Source: Planctomycetaceae bacterium
GTDB lineage: Bacteria; Planctomycetota; Planctomycetia; Pirellulales; UBA1268
Assembly (NCBI GenBank): GCA_902629495.1
Contig: CACORA010000012.1
Span: 1-59,939 of the forward strand
Direction of reading: 5' to 3'
Length of the DNA: 59,939 nucleotides
Shown here: piece by piece, positions 20,501-29,833 of the stretch
Layout: every line of letters begins with the position of its first letter
Position numbering within the stretch: position 1 is the stretch's first letter
Position numbers and translations under genes: made by a program
Notes under the pieces: model-generated
What the model was told of the DNA's origin: nothing
The model's input: the letters and a program-made list of their open reading frames with translations, nothing else
Databases searched by the model: none

Positions 20501-21273
20501 AGCATTCCATGCTTGATGAAACACATGCTTTTCTTGAAGAGTTGCTACGAGATGACCACCCAATCTCAGAGCTTGTTCTGTCGAATATGACCTTTCTCAA
20601 TAGTCGTCTCGCCAAGTATTATCGCATACCTGATATCACTGGCAGCACAATACAACGTGTCGACCTGTCATCTGATTCACGACGTGGCGGGATCCTTACA
20701 CAGGGCGCTATTCTGAAGGTCACAGCAAATGGCAGTTCTACATCACCGATCATACGTGGTGCATGGGTAGCTGAAAGAATATTCGGCATGGAAATTCCAC
20801 CGCCACCCTCTGGGGTTCCTGCCATTGAACCCGATATTCGTAATGCAACATCCATCCGTCAGCAGATTTCAAAACATCGCAGCGATCCAGCCTGCGCATC
20901 ATGTCATCAACGCATGGACCCATTCGGATTCGCACTGGAGAACTTTGATCCCGCCGGCCAATGGAGAACACACTATCGCTTGAGGAATACGTCGTCCAAC
21001 AAAGAACCACGACTCATCGATGCCGCTGATACTCTGGAAAACGGCCATGCCTTTAAGGATATCGATGAATTCAAGCAGATTATTGCGCGCAATCAAGCAC
21101 AACTGACTCGAGGTTTTGCTGGACATTTACTTGTCTACGGGACAGGTGCTCGTCTCTCATTTGCAGATAAAAAAGCCATTGAAGAAATTGTAAAAAAAGT
21201 AGCAGATAATGATTATGGAATGCGTTCTATTCTTTATGCCGTTGTGACCCATCCTATTTTTCTCCATAAATAG
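17578..21273 (+). CDS. Giant fusion: alpha/beta-hydrolase, Fn3, cytochrome c, DUF1592-DUF1588-DUF1585
   Basis: 1231 residues, exported (signal peptide 1-24). Order seen: an alpha/beta-hydrolase-like domain (about 40-310) with the elbow LWGHSGGG (Ser162); a fibronectin III-like domain (about 350-455; [13 protein letters not shown] to [17 protein letters not shown]); a cytochrome motif CLDCH (475-479) with the nearby [12 protein letters not shown]1587 (about 560); DUF1592; DUF1588 with CASCH (1106-1110) and [18 protein letters not shown]; and DUF1585 to the end. The C-terminal two thirds parallel the 767-residue protein at 10208, but the PA14 region is replaced and a hydrolase is added in front. 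It is paired with the DUF1552 gene 30 bases downstream. Function is unknown; an esterase or polysaccharide role is an inference from the first domain. Confidence 0.85.
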   Translation: MFLSKSLLKVFFLSCIHATGVCLAQESPYDLRPPVNPPYFRVRYEASKEDTGLIFPATFTMWIPEDTHELQGIIVHQHGCGEGSCSSGLTGAFDFHWQALARKHKCALLSPTYEQPQKADCQMWCDPRNGSAETFHKALADLSGLTDHPELTAIPWALWGHSGGGHWVGGMAILYPERTVAVWHRSGIPLFEPDKDRPSIKPHVFKENILAVPMMCNLGTKEGFSVTDNRFKKVWPANQTFFHAIRSQGGLIGVAIDPLTGHECGNQRYLAIPWLDACLTERLPKKAGDHLLPMPTHKSWLGSIKQGAIVPQEGDTDNPLQMCWLPNKPLALAWKQYVHDTQVKDTTPPPAPTNLRLNNNTLTWDIEADLESGLQGFVIERDGKRFVSLPETPKNRFGRPIFQNLLYSDTPTQPLVPLHYTDTRAEPGTVHTYRVIAVNTVGLESSPSKHITSKQFADAPPNLSTEVHGFFAKHCLDCHAGDSSEGNLDLTTLSHAGRNTIDDHRWARIIERVENSEMPPKGSAAIEKNERHMFLKQASSWLCKSIHAHDMREGRVQGRQLSPRELERSLHALLGIDIPLANLIPIEGRPTAYTTDAERQTLSHHRLNSHLAVVDNALDEAFDRASMPTDNYFHAWNAKDIARRNPARRCREPEIRHGKAVVWSAGITFYGRLPATIAPEDGWYRFHLTVNAINPPATGGVWSTVRSGYCISSAPLLQFVTSFEAAEDSQTIEFEAWLPKGHMLEIRPGDITLKKARFSGGQVGTGEGEPQQVPGIAIEKLTMERIHRGPDDDAIRKQLCGNLIWKNDKESDSLRPDPSHPLDALTELIYSFTHKAFRHPVDDSVIQPIITLASDQWEQEKDFLSALQTAYRSVLCSPRFFFFNESPGELDDYEVATRLSYFLTGSPPDKTLFDLASRGQLGNPKTIQSTVDRLLHGNGLRLFIEDFSAEWLDLDQIDFTEPDRKYFSKFDNVVKHSMLDETHAFLEELLRDDHPISELVLSNMTFLNSRLAKYYRIPDITGSTIQRVDLSSDSRRGGILTQGAILKVTANGSSTSPIIRGAWVAERIFGMEIPPPPSGVPAIEPDIRNATSIRQQISKHRSDPACASCHQRMDPFGFALENFDPAGQWRTHYRLRNTSSNKEPRLIDAADTLENGHAFKDIDEFKQIIARNQAQLTRGFAGHLLVYGTGARLSFADKKAIEEIVKKVADNDYGMRSILYAVVTHPIFLHK

Positions 21274-21303
21274 TCAGCATCCTATTGCAGAGGCAGTATT
21301 ACC

Positions 21304-22614
21304 ATGGCTCAACATATTCACTTTGATTTTCAAAAAGCTTTTGAACGTCGAACATTTATACGAGGTGTTGGTGTAGCCATGGCTGTGCCATGGCTTTCTG
21401 CAATGCAATCTGCGTTTGGAGAATCTGCAAACATCAAGCCTCCTCGGCGGTTTGTTGCAATGTCCTTGGGCCTCGGATTACTTTCGAAAAACCTCAACCC
21501 AACAAACTCGGGCCGTGACTACAAACCGTCTGCCTACCTCACAAATCTTCAAGATATTCGGCAAAAATTTACAGTCATTTCAGGTACTTCACACCCGGGC
21601 GTTTCAGGTGGTCATCGTGCTGAAGCAAGTCTCCTGACTGCCGCTCCTATGTCTGGATCTGCACAAAGTCGAAATTCGATTTCAGTGGATCAGTTGCTGG
21701 CCCAACACCTTGGCAATGAAACACGATACCCATCTCTTGTACTTAGCCTTTCTGGCTCTACAAGTCCATCGTATACAGAAACTGGTTCAATGATTCCGGC
21801 TGAAGAATCACCTTCACGTCTCTTTACCAAACTCTTTACAGCCGACTCCCCGAGTGATCGTGCAAAACAGGTACAGCGAGCGAAAGAGGGAAGAAGCATT
21901 ATGGATCTGATCGCTGAGGACACACGTGCTCTTGAAAGACAACTTGGTCCGGGTGATAAACGCCGACTTGATGCATATCTCACAAGTGTTCGTGATCTTG
22001 AAAAGCGTCTTGCGAAAAATGAAGCTTGGGCACATCAGCCAAAGCCTACCATTGATGCAAAAAGGCCTGTTGATATTGGTGATCCCAATGATTTTGTGAG
22101 TCGACAACGCTTAATGAGTGATATGGTACGACTAGCTTTGATAACGGATTCATCCCGTTTTATTACACTCCATCTGGGAAGTGGCAACGGAGTCCTTCCG
22201 ATCAACGGCGTTGATGAAGGATATCACTCATTATCACACCATGGTCTCAATAAAGAAAAAATGGGCCAGCTAACGATTATTGAAAGTGCGATTATTACTG
22301 CCTGGGGCGATTTTCTTCGGGATTTGCTCCATGCTGACGAGGGTGGTGGAGCATCAGATAAAGAGGGATCTGTCCTCGATCACACCTCTGTTTTGCTTAC
22401 CAGCAATCTCGGGAATGCTTCCAGTCATAATAACCTCAATATGCCAGTATTGATTGCCGGTGGTGGCTTCAAGCATGGCTCTCATATTGCATTTAGCCAA
22501 AAGAAAAATCATCCGTTGCCAAACCTGTTTGTATCCATTTTGCAACAGACAGGACTGCAGCATGACACCTTTGCAACCGCTACTGGCACTCTTCCGGGAC
22601 TTCATTCAGCCTGA
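21304..22614 (+). CDS. DUF1552 protein, second copy
   Basis: 436-residue DUF1552 protein. The leader [18 protein letters not shown] resembles a twin-arginine signal. Family segments are [56 protein letters not shown] and [16 protein letters not shown]. It is divergent from the copy at 12552, which has a shorter N-terminus, so this is an old duplication or a separate acquisition rather than a recent repeat. AGAGG about eight bases upstream supports the ATG. It is the partner of the giant fusion protein before it, and ends eight bases before the convergent sulfatase. Confidence 0.88.
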   Translation: MAQHIHFDFQKAFERRTFIRGVGVAMAVPWLSAMQSAFGESANIKPPRRFVAMSLGLGLLSKNLNPTNSGRDYKPSAYLTNLQDIRQKFTVISGTSHPGVSGGHRAEASLLTAAPMSGSAQSRNSISVDQLLAQHLGNETRYPSLVLSLSGSTSPSYTETGSMIPAEESPSRLFTKLFTADSPSDRAKQVQRAKEGRSIMDLIAEDTRALERQLGPGDKRRLDAYLTSVRDLEKRLAKNEAWAHQPKPTIDAKRPVDIGDPNDFVSRQRLMSDMVRLALITDSSRFITLHLGSGNGVLPINGVDEGYHSLSHHGLNKEKMGQLTIIESAIITAWGDFLRDLLHADEGGGASDKEGSVLDHTSVLLTSNLGNASSHNNLNMPVLIAGGGFKHGSHIAFSQKKNHPLPNLFVSILQQTGLQHDTFATATGTLPGLHSA

Positions 22615-22622
22615 ATGCATTC

Positions 22623-24158
22623 TCAACGACCGTCCCCTGAATATGTAATCTTGCCATCCTTCGGTGCGGAAGGCCATGGTGTTTTGCCAGGGGGATACGA
22701 CTGAGGCTGTGTTCTTCGAATTCTATTCACATGATCTTTTATCCAGCCTGAAACTCGTTTATTTTCTTCGCGCCCATACACATACGGAAGGGCCGGCTCC
22801 ATGAGAACATTGAGTTCCCCAAGCGGTGGACGTTCTACAGATAGCTCTAAGATGCGAGCTCGAAGCGACTCAACAATATCAGGATGGCTTTTTGCAATAT
22901 CGGTTTGTTCATATGGGTCGACGGATAAATCATACAATTCTTTCCCGACAAGTTTATATGAACCAGATCGTAGGGTGGGCAATCTCACACTCCCTGTTGC
23001 TTCAAGCAAAATCTCTTTTCGAGGACTTGGCTGACCTTCAAAAAGCACTGCCGTCATGTCAAAACCATCGAGTGGTAATTCCTGCTCCAAGGATGCCCCA
23101 GCCAATGTCACAAACGTGGGAAAAAGATCCGTCACATGCATGAGTGCATCATTGGTGCCTCCAGCGGCAATGTGACCTGGCCAATGAACAATAAATGGCA
23201 CCCGAACACCACCCTCATATGTTGTATTCTTTGTGCCGCGCCACGGTCTGTTAACTGCCTCCGTGAGCCCACCATTATCATTCGTAAAAATCAATACTGT
23301 ATTTTTCGAAAACCCATTCTGCTCGACTGCAGCAACGATTCTTCCTACAGCTTCATCAAGGCATTTTATTGCAGCCTGCCGTTTATCACAATGGTCCATG
23401 TGACGAGGAATTTCCTCTAACGGTCCGTGAATGGCATTGAAAGCAACGTAATGAAAGAATGGTTTTTCTCGTGCTGCGGTTTGTAGAAGACGCACTTCCT
23501 CATTCGCAATGAGATCTGTTGCATACCCCTGCTCAATCAATGGCTGTTGATTGCGGTGCCAATCATAGACACAAAACACTGCTGGAGCATTGTGAGGGAT
23601 TGTATAGGTATTATAGTCAATACCCCATCCGTAATGACCGTATTGGTGATCAAAGCCATGAGCCATTGGGAGATGCTCAGGCAACCATTCTCCAAGATGC
23701 CATTTCCCTAGGATAGCTGTGTGATATCCTGCCTCCTTCAGGGCAGCAGCAAGCGTCCGCTCCTGAGGATTAAGTCCATGAATACGTCGTGTTGGTGTTC
23801 CATCTGGGAGGTGGGCAAGCGGAATATTTTGAAGAGACAAATAATCTGGCTTTCCAAAATCTTCACTTCGCCAATCCATCCATGTCCGAAATGGGTAACG
23901 CCCGGTAAGAAACGCTGCACGCGTTGTTGCACACACTGGAGTCATACAAAACTGCGTAAGCCTTGTTCCCTCTTTTGCGAGTTGATCAATATTTGGGGTA
24001 AGTGATGCATCCCCGCCATTGAATCCAGGATCTGCCCACCCGAGGTCATCTGCCATAATAAAAATTATGTTGGGACGCTCAGGCTGTGTGGCAAGTATGT
24101 TGCCTGCAGACAAAACAAGAAAAAAAATATTTATTCCACTAATAATTATTTGCTTCAT
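22623..24158 (-). CDS. Arylsulfatase-family sulfatase with variant active-site motif
   Basis: 511 residues with an N-terminal signal peptide (1-23). Sulfatase features: IIFIMADDLGWADPGFNG with metal aspartates 37-38, the formylglycine site PVCATTRAAFLTGRYP (Cys76), LGKWHLGEW, FTNDNGGLTEAVNRPWRG, and the C-terminal substrate region. It resembles the ARSB/N-acetylgalactosamine-4-sulfatase group. The cysteine motif is C-A-T-T-R where C-x-P/A/S-x-R is usual; the changed third residue may affect maturation. Sulfatases are abundant in planctomycetes, which degrade sulfated algal glycans. It is convergent with the DUF1552 gene, leaving only eight bases between stops. Confidence 0.92.
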   Translation of the reverse strand: MKQIIISGINIFFLVLSAGNILATQPERPNIIFIMADDLGWADPGFNGGDASLTPNIDQLAKEGTRLTQFCMTPVCATTRAAFLTGRYPFRTWMDWRSEDFGKPDYLSLQNIPLAHLPDGTPTRRIHGLNPQERTLAAALKEAGYHTAILGKWHLGEWLPEHLPMAHGFDHQYGHYGWGIDYNTYTIPHNAPAVFCVYDWHRNQQPLIEQGYATDLIANEEVRLLQTAAREKPFFHYVAFNAIHGPLEEIPRHMDHCDKRQAAIKCLDEAVGRIVAAVEQNGFSKNTVLIFTNDNGGLTEAVNRPWRGTKNTTYEGGVRVPFIVHWPGHIAAGGTNDALMHVTDLFPTFVTLAGASLEQELPLDGFDMTAVLFEGQPSPRKEILLEATGSVRLPTLRSGSYKLVGKELYDLSVDPYEQTDIAKSHPDIVESLRARILELSVERPPLGELNVLMEPALPYVYGREENKRVSGWIKDHVNRIRRTQPQSYPPGKTPWPSAPKDGKITYSGDGR

Positions 24159-24196
24159 ACCAAAAACTCAATGATTACTTTCGTTGACGACGTTTC

Positions 24197-25348
24197 CTAG
24201 GGATTGGCCTTTTCTTTGGTTGCTTCAACTGCTTGAACCGATTCTTCGTTTTCCACTACCTCATCCATCACAGTTTGTAGGTGAGATAAAAACTGCCCTG
24301 CAGAAAAGCGCTGTTCAGCTCTCTCCAAAGCATTATTACGAAACTTGGAAATTATTTTTTGGTCTTCAAGCACTGACAGTGCACATCTTGCAAATTCACT
24401 TGCTGGCTCTAGAGGTACAATCCAACCACTTTGACCACTTACAATAGCTTGTTCTGCAGCATCACTCTCAATCGCAACGGTTGGCTTGCCTAACGACATA
24501 GCATCAAAAAGAGCTCCACCAAGTGCAACTTCACCTGATTGCCACACAAGTTGCGTCTCCCTTAACAGGTCCGGCAGACAGTCGCAGGACGGAATAATAC
24601 GCAACCTCCCCTCAAGTTGCTGAATCTGAGCTCGTCGAACAAGTTGACGCAATTGAGGACCGCTGCCAACTAATACGTGTTCAACGTCATTACGGACAAT
24701 ACCCAGTTGATCAATAGCCCATAAGAGTCTGCTCAGATGAGAGCGAGCATTAAGTGGTGCCGCGCAAAGCGTCCACAACTTGTGTTTGTCGAGTTTCAGT
24801 TGATTCGCAATGTCCTCGCGAGTGAGCCCCTCGGAAGAAGCTGCGTGAGCCAGAGGGTTAACAACGCATAACCGCTGTGTGGAAATACCCATCTTTTTGC
24901 AGGCACTGAATACCTGGCTTGATGATACAAGTACCTTATGTGCCCTTCTTAATGCCCATGCTCGAAGACCCATGCACGTTGTTGCAATTCGACACACTAA
25001 TTTTGGAGGCAAACGCCCTGGTGGCTGCAGCATGATAGCCAAGGCCGACAACGTGGCCTGAACCTGCCCGAAAGTAATTACGACTGTAGGCTTCAGAGAA
25101 AAAACAACCTTCGCAAGTCGCCCGATGACTGCCATGTCAGGATCATGGCGTTTTCCTAATATTTGCACATTAACTCCCTGTTGCGAGAGTCGGCCTGAAA
25201 GTGATCCATATGCAGATAAAAAACAAACGTGCACTCGTATCCCAAGGAGACGGTTTTGCATCGCTGCAAATTCGACTTCCCGTCCAATCCCGATAGGATC
25301 ACCCCCTCGGGCAACGATAAGAATTGACGTATTAGTCAACTTCCGCAT
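24197..25348 (-). CDS. Glycosyltransferase family 4-like
   Basis: 383 residues with a GT-B fold, retaining type. It begins ILIVARGGDPIGIGREVEFAAM, a donor-side start of GT4 enzymes; the C-terminal half has EHVLVGSGPQLRQLVRR, GRLRIIPSCDCLPDLLRE and the nucleotide-sugar segment ALFDAMSLGKPTVAIES followed by SGWIVPLEP. The usual E-x7-E pair is not intact: the second Glu position reads Asp in ALFDAM. Its start overlaps the hpt stop by 17 bases, so it is translated from within the hpt end. Substrate unknown; a cell-envelope glycan is likely. Confidence 0.78.
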   Translation of the reverse strand: MRKLTNTSILIVARGGDPIGIGREVEFAAMQNRLLGIRVHVCFLSAYGSLSGRLSQQGVNVQILGKRHDPDMAVIGRLAKVVFSLKPTVVITFGQVQATLSALAIMLQPPGRLPPKLVCRIATTCMGLRAWALRRAHKVLVSSSQVFSACKKMGISTQRLCVVNPLAHAASSEGLTREDIANQLKLDKHKLWTLCAAPLNARSHLSRLLWAIDQLGIVRNDVEHVLVGSGPQLRQLVRRAQIQQLEGRLRIIPSCDCLPDLLRETQLVWQSGEVALGGALFDAMSLGKPTVAIESDAAEQAIVSGQSGWIVPLEPASEFARCALSVLEDQKIISKFRNNALERAEQRFSAGQFLSHLQTVMDEVVENEESVQAVEATKEKANP

Positions 25349-25889
25349 TGAGTGTGGTCCTGCTCATTGCTTCAATATCATTTTTTTCGAGTGCCGCAAC
25401 ATACGGCAAGTTTCGATAATGTCCGTTGTAGTCCAGTCCATATCCAACAACAAATTCATCTGGAATCTCAAACCCAACGTAGTCAGGTTGCATCGCAACC
25501 TCAGACTTACCTGTTTTTCTCAGGAGAACCAGAGACTGCACACGAACTGCTCCTCTAGCTCGCAATTCATCAACAAGCGCGTCTAACGTTCGGCCAGAGT
25601 CAAAAATATCATCGACCAGAAGAACTTCTTTCCCCTGAATGTCCGGCAACAGTTCAAAACGTAAATCCAGTCTTCCTGGCTTCAGTGCGACACCACGATA
25701 ACTGCTTGCCCATACCATTCCAATATTCATCGGTCCTTCAAGCTGACGAATAAGGTCAGACATCACAACAAGTGCTCCTGTCAGCACTCCTACAACCATC
25801 AATGGGGCTTGCCCTAAATTGTCACGAACTGTATCGGCAAGCCGGGTAATTCCAGCATCGAGTTGTTCTGTAGAAAGAATCGTGCGCAT
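25332..25889 (-). CDS. hpt: Hypoxanthine-guanine phosphoribosyltransferase
   Basis: 185-residue purine salvage enzyme that makes IMP or GMP from hypoxanthine or guanine and PRPP. The PRPP loop is VLLVDDIFDSGRTLDALV; VVGVLTGALVVMSDLIRQL and DYVGFEIPDEFVVGYGLDYNGHYRNLPYVA are the other signatures. Length matches bacterial Hpt. Its gene overlaps the glycosyltransferase downstream and is divergent from the esterase-fold gene by 47 bases. Confidence 0.95.
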   Translation of the reverse strand: MRTILSTEQLDAGITRLADTVRDNLGQAPLMVVGVLTGALVVMSDLIRQLEGPMNIGMVWASSYRGVALKPGRLDLRFELLPDIQGKEVLLVDDIFDSGRTLDALVDELRARGAVRVQSLVLLRKTGKSEVAMQPDYVGFEIPDEFVVGYGLDYNGHYRNLPYVAALEKNDIEAMSRTTLNAEVD

Positions 25890-25936
25890 GATAGATTGAG
25901 ACTCCAGTACTCATCAGCATAGCAGGTGTTCTGACA

Positions 25937-26725
25937 ATGCAAGACCTTGAATCACGACATTCTCATTGGAAAATCATTGATGTTGGAGGACACAACTGCG
26001 AAGTCTTTAATCCCCCAGAACCATCTGTTCAAAAAGGCATAATCTTTTTACATGATAACGATGGGAAACAACTTCGCGACCATCCTTACCTTCGTGATAT
26101 TATTGAACGTACATCAATTCCTGTCATTGCCCCACAATCTGGACACTCATGGTGGCTGCATCACATCATGCCATCATTTGACACAAAGATGTCCCCTGAG
26201 CAATACATTCTTGGTCCAGTCACGGATGAGATGGGTTCTCGCTTCGACATCAGTTCTCCGAGCATTGCCATTATAGGAGTTGGCATGGGAGGACAGGGTG
26301 CACTTCGCATTTCATATCGTCACCCGAGTGTTTTTCCTATTACTGCTGCATTATCACCAGCAATCGACTTTCACACTGCAATGCGAGATGCCGACAAACG
26401 AGGTCATGGAGAACAATACGAATCTCTTTGGGAACTCTATGGTGACGTAGAAAAGGCAAGACAAGATACTGCGATTCTCCACATTCACCCACTCAATTGG
26501 CCACGCCATCAGTTTTTTGCATGCCCAAGGAATGATTTTTATTGGAGAGATGGGGCAGAGAGACTGCACAGTAAACTACTCGCACTTGGAATACCCCACA
26601 CTGCTGTGCTCGAATCAACTGATCACGAAATGGATAATGATTTCCAGAAGTTTATTTTTTGTGAATCAATTGATTTCATTAATCGTGCTCTCCTTACTGA
26701 ATCTCGTTCTGCTAATCACTCATGA
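25937..26725 (+). CDS. Esterase-fold alpha/beta-hydrolase lacking the nucleophile serine
   Basis: 262 residues, similar to putative esterase/S-formylglutathione hydrolase-type proteins: GIIFLHDNDG (oxyanion strand), ALRISYRHPSVFPITAALSPAIDFH, and a C-terminal STDHEMD that may carry the histidine. The elbow reads IIGVGMGGQGAL, so residue 116, where an esterase has Ser (GxSxGG), is Gly; the codon is GGC, one change from a serine codon. It has no signal peptide. It may be a non-catalytic binding protein or act through another residue. It is not S-formylglutathione hydrolase as such, since the catalytic serine is missing. Confidence 0.65.
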   Translation: MQDLESRHSHWKIIDVGGHNCEVFNPPEPSVQKGIIFLHDNDGKQLRDHPYLRDIIERTSIPVIAPQSGHSWWLHHIMPSFDTKMSPEQYILGPVTDEMGSRFDISSPSIAIIGVGMGGQGALRISYRHPSVFPITAALSPAIDFHTAMRDADKRGHGEQYESLWELYGDVEKARQDTAILHIHPLNWPRHQFFACPRNDFYWRDGAERLHSKLLALGIPHTAVLESTDHEMDNDFQKFIFCESIDFINRALLTESRSANHS

Positions 26726-26765
26726 CACACCCATCGTTGACATGAACCACATACGGCAACCAATT

Positions 26766-29700
26766 TCATGTCCCTGGAGGTCGTGGAGGAACCTGCTGAG
26801 GAGGTGGCAAGCCGAAGTTAGGGGCTGACGATCCTGTCCGTGCTCCACTCATTTGATCAAAGTCCAGAAAGCGAGCATCCTTCACATCCACACGATTGAG
26901 TGCCCGCCAATACATAATTTTTCCAGCAGAAGCTGACGATGTTGGCCCTCCAATGCGTTCCTGACGAAACAATTGTGCATCACTTCTGCCATCACCTTCA
27001 AAAACAAGTAGATCCTTCTCTTCACTCCATGATAGCCGAGTACTTCGAGCCGTGAATGTATCTCCCTCTACCAACACATTACCACCAGCAGATAACTCAA
27101 GCGTTGTACCTTGATGACCTGGACGTACTGGCGACTGTCCAACACTCAACACATCACTTGTGATTCCAACTGCACCTGGAGACAGCCCCGCTGCAGCATG
27201 AAATTCAAGGGTTTCTCCCCACTGGGGCACTGGTCCCCAAATCGCTTCAACTCGTTGATGAAACTCCATGACCCTCTGATTGATATTTCCACGAAGTCCC
27301 TGCTGAAAGTCAACTCCGAGATAGGTTAGTTGATCTGAACGAGGAAATGCTTTTGGGGCAGATGTTGTACTGGTTGCCTGAACATTCATTGTGGGGCTCT
27401 GACCAAAGCGAGTACTTGTCAAGCGACCAGGACCAGTACCAGTAAAGTTACCCGTCGCACGATCAAGCACGAGATCTCGTATAAATAGTTTTTCCTCGGA
27501 TTTTGCTCCTTCTTCTGTGACTGTGTGACTGTCAATACGTACACCACTCCCACAGGCAATACGCGCAACTTCTGATCGCTGACCATGTTGCTTGCTTGGA
27601 TCACGAAAGTCGATTGGATGAGTGAGAATCACGTCGAGCGATCCCGCATGAAGTTCTGTCTGACCACTACTGGTTACAACCTCATCAATAAATCGAGCAG
27701 TCAATCCATCGAAATCCATACGTCCCTTCCATGTAACATCAAGTTTTCCTGAAGGAAGCTGCTGTTGTTTTGTTGAACTGACTGTGTTTGCAACTGCGAG
27801 TGATTCAAGCCCTTGCATGCCACTTGCCATTGGCAATCGCAATTGACCTGCTCCATCCACTGTCATCCGATTTCTGCCACGATCAAACTCAATTAGTGGT
27901 CCGGTGAGATCGACACCTCGACCCGTGATTGTTGCTGGTCGGCCTGAAACGGTAGCACGAGCATCAAATTCTGTCGCCCGAACAATCTCAGCTTGATCCC
28001 CACGTATATCCAGTCCAGCGAAACCATCTTGTGATGGACTTGTACTCTCCTCAACAAGACGGACCTCTCCTTCCATCGACATTTCTTCGACCTGATTGCC
28101 TCGTTGATCAAGGAGAACCATGCCTCTCACCAAGGAGCCCGTTGCAACAAGACGACCTTGTCGCGATGGCCCATTTATCAGGGTATTTTCAAAAGATGAT
28201 GAAGGCTTTTGATCGGCTTGCGTCGTAGGCTGTTTGGCATTACGTGCATTTGCTTGATTGAACTCTTCGTTCGACACGTTTTGGGAAAGAATATGCTTGA
28301 ACCATAATTCCATACGCTCAGTACGTACTACTAATTGTTCATTATCAATTTGGACAGTACCGCGAGCCAACATACGGGATGGTTGAATCCCAGAAAGGTT
28401 ACTGGTCGCAAAAGACGTTGCTTGAGATTGATTTTCTTGAGGAGTCCCATCCAACCAGAGATGCATTTCATTAGCTGCAAGGCGCCCCTGTGACTCAATG
28501 GTGACCTCAGCGTCTCCAGCAAGTGAAACTACATGACCAGAGTCATCCGGTCGTACCCGAAGCCACTTTTCCCATTGAGCTTGAGACTCTGCGCCCTGTT
28601 CGGTTTGCATTCTTAGCCAACCGGGACCAACGGCCATCAGTGACCCGGGGGTACCTGGTGGACCGGGAGTGTAATCAATAGATGAAGCCTCCATCTGCGT
28701 CCCTTTTGCAAGAAGGGAAACGGGGGTTTCTCCATCGAGTAGAATTCGTCGGCTTGCGATTTCGTAACCAAGTCGATCACCGTGTGCCTCGATATCAGCA
28801 TGTGTGCTTTTTGCAATAACGGGTGTTCCACGTGCCTGGATTTCACGTGGTTCGATTGTTCCTTTTGTATCGCCGTTTTCAGTTCCATCGTTACCAAGAA
28901 TGATTGCCAACAAATCACAACTAAGTTGATCAAATTCTCCCTCTGAAAGGTGTCGAAGAACTTCAACTTTATCCTCCAGCGTGATGACATTTGCTGAAAC
29001 ATTCATGCACAGTGCACCACCACAACTAACTAATACTGGAACAGATTCATTTTCACTTGTCTGCGATGCATTGTCAGGCAGAAAGCCCGAAGAAAAACCC
29101 TCCAGTCGCATACTTACATTTCGGTCAATCCGAATTGTATCGACACCGCCAATGTTAGGGCCGTGTTCGCTGACTCCTTGTCTCGGTGTAAGAGTTGCAA
29201 CTAAAGCCTGCCCACTCCCCGTGGAGCGGCCATAACGAAACTGTACTTCCTCGTTTGTTCTAATCTCGAGTTCTGATAATTCAATATCACGAGTCACAAT
29301 TTCAATATCATCTTCTGCACCTTGTACGGACGGCGTACCTCGAATGGTTACTTGTCCGCACAGGCTTCCCCCGACGAGTTTTGCCAGCCTTCCTTGACGT
29401 AGATCGATTGGTTCATCGAACTCAAGAACTGCTCCCTGGGGGGCTCTAAGAACAATCGTTCGACCTTCATCCTTTCCATTTGCTATTCGATTGCGATCCG
29501 GAAGCACCACGAGAGTGCATGGCATCAGGTTCACACGCCCATCAGGGAGCGTGTGATAATCTCGAAAAAGAAGCCTCAGCTGGCGACTTTCCAACATGAT
29601 TGGATCATTTCGTTCCCATGATCCAACCGGAAGAATATCACCCAGAGCGGCAAGACGCTGATCAGCACGTGCTCTGATCTCGGCAGCCTGTTCCGGTGTA

Positions 29701-29828
29701 AGTTCTATCACGTTCACAGCAGCAGCAAGCTTGGGCTCGATCCACGGGACGACAGCCAAACGGTATAAACCCGCCAACGCAAGCACAACGAGGAACACCC
29801 TTGCAGTTCGTCCAAGACGATTTTCCAT
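26766..29828 (-). CDS. Large LptC/LptA-like envelope protein, planctomycete type
   Basis: 1020 residues. One N-terminal membrane helix (residues 8-28, ARVFLVVLALAGLYRLAVV), then a long periplasmic region rich in beta strands with repeating patterns such as VLRAPQGAVLEFDEPIDL, GSLVRGMVLLDQRGNQVEEM and GRLAANEMHLWL; the C-terminus is proline-rich (PPPQQVPPRPPGT). LptC and LptA are built from similar OstA-type repeats that form a slide for lipopolysaccharide. It lies six bases downstream of kdsC, as lptC does in proteobacteria. The LptC/LptA call is an inference from topology and context; the length is several times that of the proteobacterial proteins. Confidence 0.6.
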   Translation of the reverse strand: MENRLGRTARVFLVVLALAGLYRLAVVPWIEPKLAAAVNVIELTPEQAAEIRARADQRLAALGDILPVGSWERNDPIMLESRQLRLLFRDYHTLPDGRVNLMPCTLVVLPDRNRIANGKDEGRTIVLRAPQGAVLEFDEPIDLRQGRLAKLVGGSLCGQVTIRGTPSVQGAEDDIEIVTRDIELSELEIRTNEEVQFRYGRSTGSGQALVATLTPRQGVSEHGPNIGGVDTIRIDRNVSMRLEGFSSGFLPDNASQTSENESVPVLVSCGGALCMNVSANVITLEDKVEVLRHLSEGEFDQLSCDLLAIILGNDGTENGDTKGTIEPREIQARGTPVIAKSTHADIEAHGDRLGYEIASRRILLDGETPVSLLAKGTQMEASSIDYTPGPPGTPGSLMAVGPGWLRMQTEQGAESQAQWEKWLRVRPDDSGHVVSLAGDAEVTIESQGRLAANEMHLWLDGTPQENQSQATSFATSNLSGIQPSRMLARGTVQIDNEQLVVRTERMELWFKHILSQNVSNEEFNQANARNAKQPTTQADQKPSSSFENTLINGPSRQGRLVATGSLVRGMVLLDQRGNQVEEMSMEGEVRLVEESTSPSQDGFAGLDIRGDQAEIVRATEFDARATVSGRPATITGRGVDLTGPLIEFDRGRNRMTVDGAGQLRLPMASGMQGLESLAVANTVSSTKQQQLPSGKLDVTWKGRMDFDGLTARFIDEVVTSSGQTELHAGSLDVILTHPIDFRDPSKQHGQRSEVARIACGSGVRIDSHTVTEEGAKSEEKLFIRDLVLDRATGNFTGTGPGRLTSTRFGQSPTMNVQATSTTSAPKAFPRSDQLTYLGVDFQQGLRGNINQRVMEFHQRVEAIWGPVPQWGETLEFHAAAGLSPGAVGITSDVLSVGQSPVRPGHQGTTLELSAGGNVLVEGDTFTARSTRLSWSEEKDLLVFEGDGRSDAQLFRQERIGGPTSSASAGKIMYWRALNRVDVKDARFLDFDQMSGARTGSSAPNFGLPPPQQVPPRPPGT

Positions 29829-29833
29829 GTCTC

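Noticed and set aside
22615..22622. Terminator between the convergent DUF1552 and sulfatase genes
   Set aside because: Only eight bases separate the stops and no hairpin plus T-run was found.
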